From assembly GCA_013398955.1 (NCBI GenBank), contig VWPU01002057.1, forward strand, positions 1-64,000: a DNA stretch of 64,000 nucleotides, read 5' to 3'. This stretch comes from Callaeas wilsoni (lineage: Eukaryota; Chordata; Aves; Passeriformes; Callaeidae). The position numbers were made by a program, and so were the translations under genes. Each line of letters opens with the position of its first letter. Position 1 is the first letter of the stretch. The notes below the pieces were generated by a model, which was given only the letters and a program-made list of their open reading frames with translations, searched no databases and was not told the origin of the DNA. Positions 63,901 through 64,000 of this stretch are shown here, piece after piece.

Positions 63901-64000
63901 AGAGGCAGTGGCTGGGACTCCCGGCTCCACAGCACCAGGGGAGGGGGATAACCTTGAACCTGGCAGGGCAGGGTGGTCTCCTGCCCCAGCACAGCCAGAA
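39972..64000 (-). CDS. HMCN2: HMCN2, hemicentin-2, 3' part (58 exons, runs off right edge)
   Basis: Giant secreted extracellular-matrix/basement-membrane protein of the fibulin-hemicentin family. Fifty-eight exons totalling 8,945 nt join in phase from the right edge to the stop TGA (40,382-40,384), encoding about 2,980 residues: 26 Ig I-set domains, a nidogen G2 beta-barrel domain, EGF-like modules with DxDEC calcium-binding starts, and a fibulin-type C-terminus. The N-terminal vWA domain and the first Ig domains of the family lie beyond the window. HMCN2 rather than HMCN1 is indicated by ASS1 next door, as in human 9q34, and by the lack of thrombospondin type-1 exons between the last Ig and the G2 domain. 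Borders between Ig domains are almost all phase 1. Domain entries give exon coordinates. Confidence 0.94.
40382..40724 (-). CDS. HMCN2: HMCN2 terminal exon: fibulin-type C-terminal domain
   Basis: Begins in phase 2 (completing a Gly), then [20 protein letters not shown]. It continues with a hydrophobic beta-rich domain ([40 protein letters not shown]) and ends SVSPYPY-stop. The arrangement matches the fibulin C-terminal module that closes fibulins and hemicentins. The acceptor is ATCTCTCATGCAG. The stop TGA is at 40,382-40,384. Confidence 0.93.
40844..40970 (-). CDS. HMCN2: HMCN2 EGF-like (calcium-binding) exon
   Basis: Begins in phase 1 as [19 protein letters not shown] and runs [20 protein letters not shown]. 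The DVDEC start is the calcium-binding EGF signature. Acceptor CTCCCTGCAG, donor CAGG|GTGAGT (phase 2), joining to the terminal exon. Confidence 0.93.
41200..41319 (-). CDS. HMCN2: HMCN2 EGF-like (calcium-binding) exon
   Basis: [20 protein letters not shown] then [20 protein letters not shown]: a textbook calcium-binding EGF module of 40 codons, phase 1 at both ends. Acceptor CATCCCACAG. The donor CATG|GTCAGT is slightly non-consensus. It includes the SYRC aromatic hydroxylation-type spacing typical of the family. Confidence 0.93.
41539..41835 (-). CDS. HMCN2: HMCN2 EGF-like exon with basic insert
   Basis: A 99-codon exon, phase 1/1. It starts [19 protein letters not shown], with a regular first half to [15 protein letters not shown] Cys-free stretch of about 45 residues follows, rich in Arg and Gly ([17 protein letters not shown]), then [14 protein letters not shown]. 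This is more than twice the size of its neighbours, probably one EGF plus a partial second module with an extended loop. Confidence 0.9.
41955..42083 (-). CDS. HMCN2: HMCN2 EGF-like (calcium-binding) exon
   Basis: [37 protein letters not shown] then VGWPCL: six-cysteine calcium-binding EGF, 43 codons, phase 1/1. Acceptor CTGCTCCCCAG, donor CTGG|GTACGAG. Confidence 0.93.
42162..42224 (-). CDS. HMCN2: HMCN2 short linker exon between G2 domain and EGF run
   Basis: A 63-nt exon, phase 1/1, encoding [20 protein letters not shown]. Its two cysteines resemble the last part of an EGF-like module. It joins the nidogen G2 domain to the first DVDEC module. Acceptor GAGCAATTCACAG-like, donor ATTG|GTATGG. 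Confidence 0.88.
42339..43407 (-). CDS. HMCN2: HMCN2 nidogen G2 beta-barrel domain (4 exons)
   Basis: Exons 43,258-43,407, 42,930-43,067, 42,671-42,792 and 42,339-42,576, all in phase. Start [20 protein letters not shown]; then [15 protein letters not shown] and [19 protein letters not shown]; then [15 protein letters not shown] and VISGSVPES; then [20 protein letters not shown]. This is the G2F domain shared with nidogens, which in nidogen binds collagen IV and perlecan. It directly follows the last Ig domain, with no thrombospondin exon between (43,408-44,172 is intron). Confidence 0.92.
44173..44442 (-). CDS. HMCN2: HMCN2 Ig domain 26 (last before G2), single exon
   Basis: 90 codons, phase 1/1, no internal intron. 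Strand-B cysteine and tryptophan in [18 protein letters not shown], strand-F cysteine in [14 protein letters not shown]. Acceptor CCTGCCCAG, donor CGAG|GTGGGT. Confidence 0.93.
44590..44949 (-). CDS. HMCN2: HMCN2 Ig domain 25 (2 exons)
   Basis: Exons 44,759-44,949 and 44,590-44,671, internal intron phase 0. Core motifs [16 protein letters not shown] and [14 protein letters not shown]. The second exon is only 82 nt. The acceptor of the second exon is TCCTGCTAG. Confidence 0.92.
45020..45530 (-). CDS. HMCN2: HMCN2 Ig domain 24 (first half on a fused exon)
   Basis: The first half is the downstream part of exon 45,317-45,530, which also ends domain 23; the second half is exon 45,020-45,154. Motifs [15 protein letters not shown] and [14 protein letters not shown]. 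Internal intron phase 1. The usual phase-1 intron at the domain 23/24 border is missing. Confidence 0.92.
45317..46013 (-). CDS. HMCN2: HMCN2 Ig domain 23 (2 exons)
   Basis: Exon 45,829-46,013 ([32 protein letters not shown]) joins in phase 0 to exon 45,317-45,530, which begins [19 protein letters not shown] and carries straight on into domain 24. Acceptor TTCATGCAG. Confidence 0.92.
46133..46687 (-). CDS. HMCN2: HMCN2 Ig domain 22 (2 exons)
   Basis: Exons 46,553-46,687 and 46,133-46,267, both 135 nt, internal intron phase 1. Motifs [18 protein letters not shown] and [14 protein letters not shown]. Acceptors CCTTCACAG and TTTCTGCCAG. Confidence 0.92.
46765..47124 (-). CDS. HMCN2: HMCN2 Ig domain 21 (2 exons)
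   Basis: Exons 46,960-47,124 and 46,765-46,872, internal intron phase 1. Motifs [18 protein letters not shown] and [14 protein letters not shown]. Donor of the first exon AGAG|GTACAG. Confidence 0.92.
47356..47751 (-). CDS. HMCN2: HMCN2 Ig domain 20 (2 exons)
   Basis: Exons 47,595-47,751 and 47,356-47,477, internal intron phase 2. Motifs [18 protein letters not shown] and [14 protein letters not shown]. The join gives [13 protein letters not shown]. Confidence 0.92.
47879..48400 (-). CDS. HMCN2: HMCN2 Ig domain 19 (2 exons)
   Basis: Exons 48,253-48,400 and 47,879-48,006, internal intron phase 2. Motifs [18 protein letters not shown] and [14 protein letters not shown]. The join gives [14 protein letters not shown]. 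Confidence 0.92.
48609..49009 (-). CDS. HMCN2: HMCN2 Ig domain 18 (2 exons)
   Basis: Exons 48,873-49,009 and 48,609-48,750, internal intron phase 0. Motifs [18 protein letters not shown] and [14 protein letters not shown]. The second exon has a pyrimidine-poor acceptor (GGGGGTTTTAG). Confidence 0.9.
49247..49594 (-). CDS. HMCN2: HMCN2 Ig domain 17 (2 exons)
   Basis: Exons 49,404-49,594 and 49,247-49,328, internal intron phase 0 and very short (75 bp). Motifs [18 protein letters not shown] and [14 protein letters not shown]. Confidence 0.92.
49693..49965 (-). CDS. HMCN2: HMCN2 Ig domain 16, single exon
   Basis: 91 codons, phase 1/1, no internal intron. Motifs [18 protein letters not shown] and [14 protein letters not shown]. 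Acceptor TTCTCCCCAG, donor ATGG|GTGCGT. Confidence 0.93.
50247..50703 (-). CDS. HMCN2: HMCN2 Ig domain 15 (2 exons)
   Basis: Exons 50,520-50,703 and 50,247-50,344, internal intron phase 2. Motifs [18 protein letters not shown] and [14 protein letters not shown]. The join gives [14 protein letters not shown]. Confidence 0.91.
50790..51894 (-). CDS. HMCN2: HMCN2 Ig domain 14 (2 exons, intron holds 120-bp repeats)
   Basis: Exons 51,735-51,894 and 50,790-50,914, internal intron phase 2. Motifs [18 protein letters not shown] and [14 protein letters not shown]. The 820-bp internal intron contains five tandem copies of a 120-bp unit, listed separately. Confidence 0.92.
50979..51570. repeat. 120-bp tandem repeat, about 5 copies, in an HMCN2 intron
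   Basis: Exact 120-bp period, with copies beginning near 50,979, 51,099, 51,219, 51,339 and 51,459. Each contains CTCAGTTTACAGCCAAGG, GAGGATTTTGGGGCACATTA and CATCAACTGGGACCCTGCC. Copies differ by a few substitutions. The unit is not related to the neighbouring Ig exons as far as I can see. Confidence 0.95.
51995..52750 (-). CDS. HMCN2: HMCN2 Ig domain 13 (2 exons)
   Basis: Exons 52,625-52,750 and 51,995-52,138, internal intron phase 1. Motifs [16 protein letters not shown], two residues shorter between Cys and Trp than its neighbours, and [13 protein letters not shown]. The first exon's donor is ATGG|GTGTGTG. Confidence 0.9.
52859..53530 (-). CDS. HMCN2: HMCN2 Ig domain 12 (2 exons)
   Basis: Exons 53,369-53,530 and 52,859-52,972, internal intron phase 1. 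Motifs [18 protein letters not shown] and [14 protein letters not shown]. The domain begins [14 protein letters not shown] instead of the common PPxI start. Acceptor CTGGAGCAG lacks a strong pyrimidine tract. Confidence 0.88.
53790..54228 (-). CDS. HMCN2: HMCN2 Ig domain 11 (2 exons)
   Basis: Exons 54,041-54,228 and 53,790-53,886, internal intron phase 0. Motifs [17 protein letters not shown] and [14 protein letters not shown]. Donor of the first exon CAG|GTTGGT. Confidence 0.91.
54295..54875 (-). CDS. HMCN2: HMCN2 Ig domain 10 (2 exons, acidic insert)
   Basis: Exons 54,657-54,875 and 54,295-54,408, internal intron phase 1. The first exon (73 codons) has an acidic stretch, [18 protein letters not shown], before [18 protein letters not shown], making this domain longer than its neighbours. 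Second cysteine in [14 protein letters not shown]. Confidence 0.91.
55086..55533 (-). CDS. HMCN2: HMCN2 Ig domain 9 (2 exons)
   Basis: Exons 55,391-55,533 and 55,086-55,236, internal intron phase 0. Motifs [18 protein letters not shown] and [14 protein letters not shown]. The first exon's acceptor (TTTCCCCACTAG) sits 15 bp from a long tandem repeat that is pure pyrimidine except for G on the transcribed strand. Confidence 0.92.
55549..55711. repeat. AAAAGGAAGC tandem repeat with an N, in an HMCN2 intron
   Basis: About 17 copies of a 9-10 bp unit AAAAGGAAGC. The plus strand is purine apart from one C per unit. A single N at 55,621 marks an unresolved base. The transcribed strand is (GCTTCCTTTT)n, ending 15 bp from the acceptor of exon 55,391-55,533. 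Confidence 0.95.
55780..56419 (-). CDS. HMCN2: HMCN2 Ig domain 8 (2 exons)
   Basis: Exons 56,252-56,419 and 55,780-55,893, internal intron phase 1. Motifs [18 protein letters not shown] and [15 protein letters not shown]-terminal part [17 protein letters not shown] is unlike the usual PPxI start. Confidence 0.91.
56817..57594 (-). CDS. HMCN2: HMCN2 Ig domain 7 (2 exons, unusual split)
   Basis: Exons 57,508-57,594 and 56,817-57,002, internal intron phase 1. The first exon is only 87 nt and ends just after the first cysteine (VTWSCLASG); the second starts [11 protein letters not shown] and contains [15 protein letters not shown]. The split is earlier in the fold than in most other domains. Confidence 0.91.
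57778..58220 (-). CDS. HMCN2: HMCN2 Ig domain 6 (2 exons)
   Basis: Exons 58,053-58,220 and 57,778-57,891, internal intron phase 1. Motifs [17 protein letters not shown] and [14 protein letters not shown]. The first exon has the donor TCAG|GTCAGA. Confidence 0.9.
58789..59070 (-). CDS. HMCN2: HMCN2 Ig domain 5, single exon
   Basis: 94 codons, phase 1/1. Motifs [18 protein letters not shown] and [14 protein letters not shown]. Acceptor CTCCCGCAG, donor CACG|GTAAGG. No internal intron. Confidence 0.93.
59280..59724 (-). CDS. HMCN2: HMCN2 Ig domain 4 (2 exons, extra cysteine pair)
   Basis: Exons 59,605-59,724 and 59,280-59,441, internal intron phase 1 falling inside the KDG-EP turn. Both core cysteines are followed two residues later by another: [16 protein letters not shown] and [11 protein letters not shown]. 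Both extra cysteines are compatible with a second disulfide across the B and F strands. Confidence 0.92.
59725..60765 (-). other. HMCN2: HMCN2 intron of about 1 kb between Ig domains 3 and 4
   Basis: No exon with Ig coding signature and no recognised repeat. It includes an A-rich stretch (60,125-60,185). The long open frame crossing into exon 60,766-60,942 is intronic read-through. Confidence 0.6.
60766..61138 (-). CDS. HMCN2: HMCN2 Ig domain 3 (2 exons)
   Basis: Exons 61,043-61,138 and 60,766-60,942, internal intron phase 1 placed before the core Trp ([11 protein letters not shown]). Motifs [11 protein letters not shown] and [14 protein letters not shown]. Confidence 0.92.
61689..62341 (-). 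CDS. HMCN2: HMCN2 Ig domain 2 (2 exons)
   Basis: Exons 62,233-62,341 and 61,689-61,858, internal intron phase 2 placed immediately before the core Trp (PQIQ|WLKDG). Motifs [14 protein letters not shown] and [14 protein letters not shown]. The internal intron contains a tandem duplication of about 119 bp. Confidence 0.92.
61975..62175. repeat. 119-bp tandem duplication in an HMCN2 intron
   Basis: The segment starting TCACCTGGAGTGGGGCTGGC at 61,975 recurs at 62,094. The first 78 bp of each copy are identical, the rest diverged (CACCCTAAGGGACACC versus CACCCTACCAGAGGCC). It lies between the two exons of Ig domain 2. Confidence 0.9.
62469..64000 (-). CDS. HMCN2: HMCN2 Ig domain 1 of the window (cut by right edge)
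   Basis: Exon 63,889 to beyond 64,000 ([20 protein letters not shown]) joins in phase 2 to exon 62,469-62,596 ([25 protein letters not shown]). The internal intron is 1.29 kb, one of the longest in this part of the gene, with no recognisable element. The second exon's donor is CAAG|GTTCAA, a weak site. Confidence 0.9.
62597..63888 (-). other. HMCN2: HMCN2 intron of 1.3 kb inside Ig domain 1
   Basis: No exon, mobile element or simple repeat recognised. Confidence 0.5.

Overview
This is an avian nuclear genomic window, probably from a GC-rich microchromosome. It carries CR1 LINE 3' ends, split vertebrate genes with GT-AG introns, and the gene order hemicentin-2 / argininosuccinate synthase. 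The human 9q34 neighbourhood has the same order and relative orientation (HMCN2 - ASS1 - FUBP3). I see no bacterial, viral or CRISPR content. Every gene I can support is on the minus strand, so transcription runs from right to left.

Layout, left to right. (1) 1-12,531: intergenic DNA downstream of ASS1. It has a CpG-rich left edge (possibly the 5' end of the next gene, FUBP3 by synteny), a 20-bp minisatellite, one CR1 fragment, a GGGAAT microsatellite, a near-perfect 50-bp palindrome and AT-rich blocks that look like conserved non-coding elements. (2) 12,532-38,923 (-): complete ASS1. I reconstructed 14 coding exons whose phases all join, giving 416 residues against 412 in human. A TATA box and a non-coding first exon lie at the right end. 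The introns hold several AT-rich, homeodomain-motif-rich blocks. (3) 38,924-39,971: about 1 kb separating the two genes. (4) 39,972-64,000 (-): the 3' part of HMCN2. I reconstructed 58 exons (the first cut by the window edge), all phase-compatible. They encode about 2,980 residues in one frame: 26 Ig (I-set) domains, a nidogen G2 beta-barrel domain, a run of EGF-like modules and a fibulin-type C-terminal domain ending in a stop at 40,382-40,384.

Function. ASS1 is a cytosolic enzyme joining citrulline and aspartate with ATP hydrolysis. Birds lack a working urea cycle, so its job there is arginine/citrulline recycling (arginine and nitric oxide supply). HMCN2 is a giant secreted extracellular-matrix protein. 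The two are neighbours but not functional partners. What stands out is their spacing (about 1 kb from the HMCN2 poly(A) signal to the ASS1 TATA box), tandem repeats inside HMCN2 introns (one provides the pyrimidine tract next to a splice acceptor), a possible alternative ASS1 5' exon that would extend the protein in frame, and the palindrome near 11.6 kb. I did not find evidence of a novel multi-gene system.
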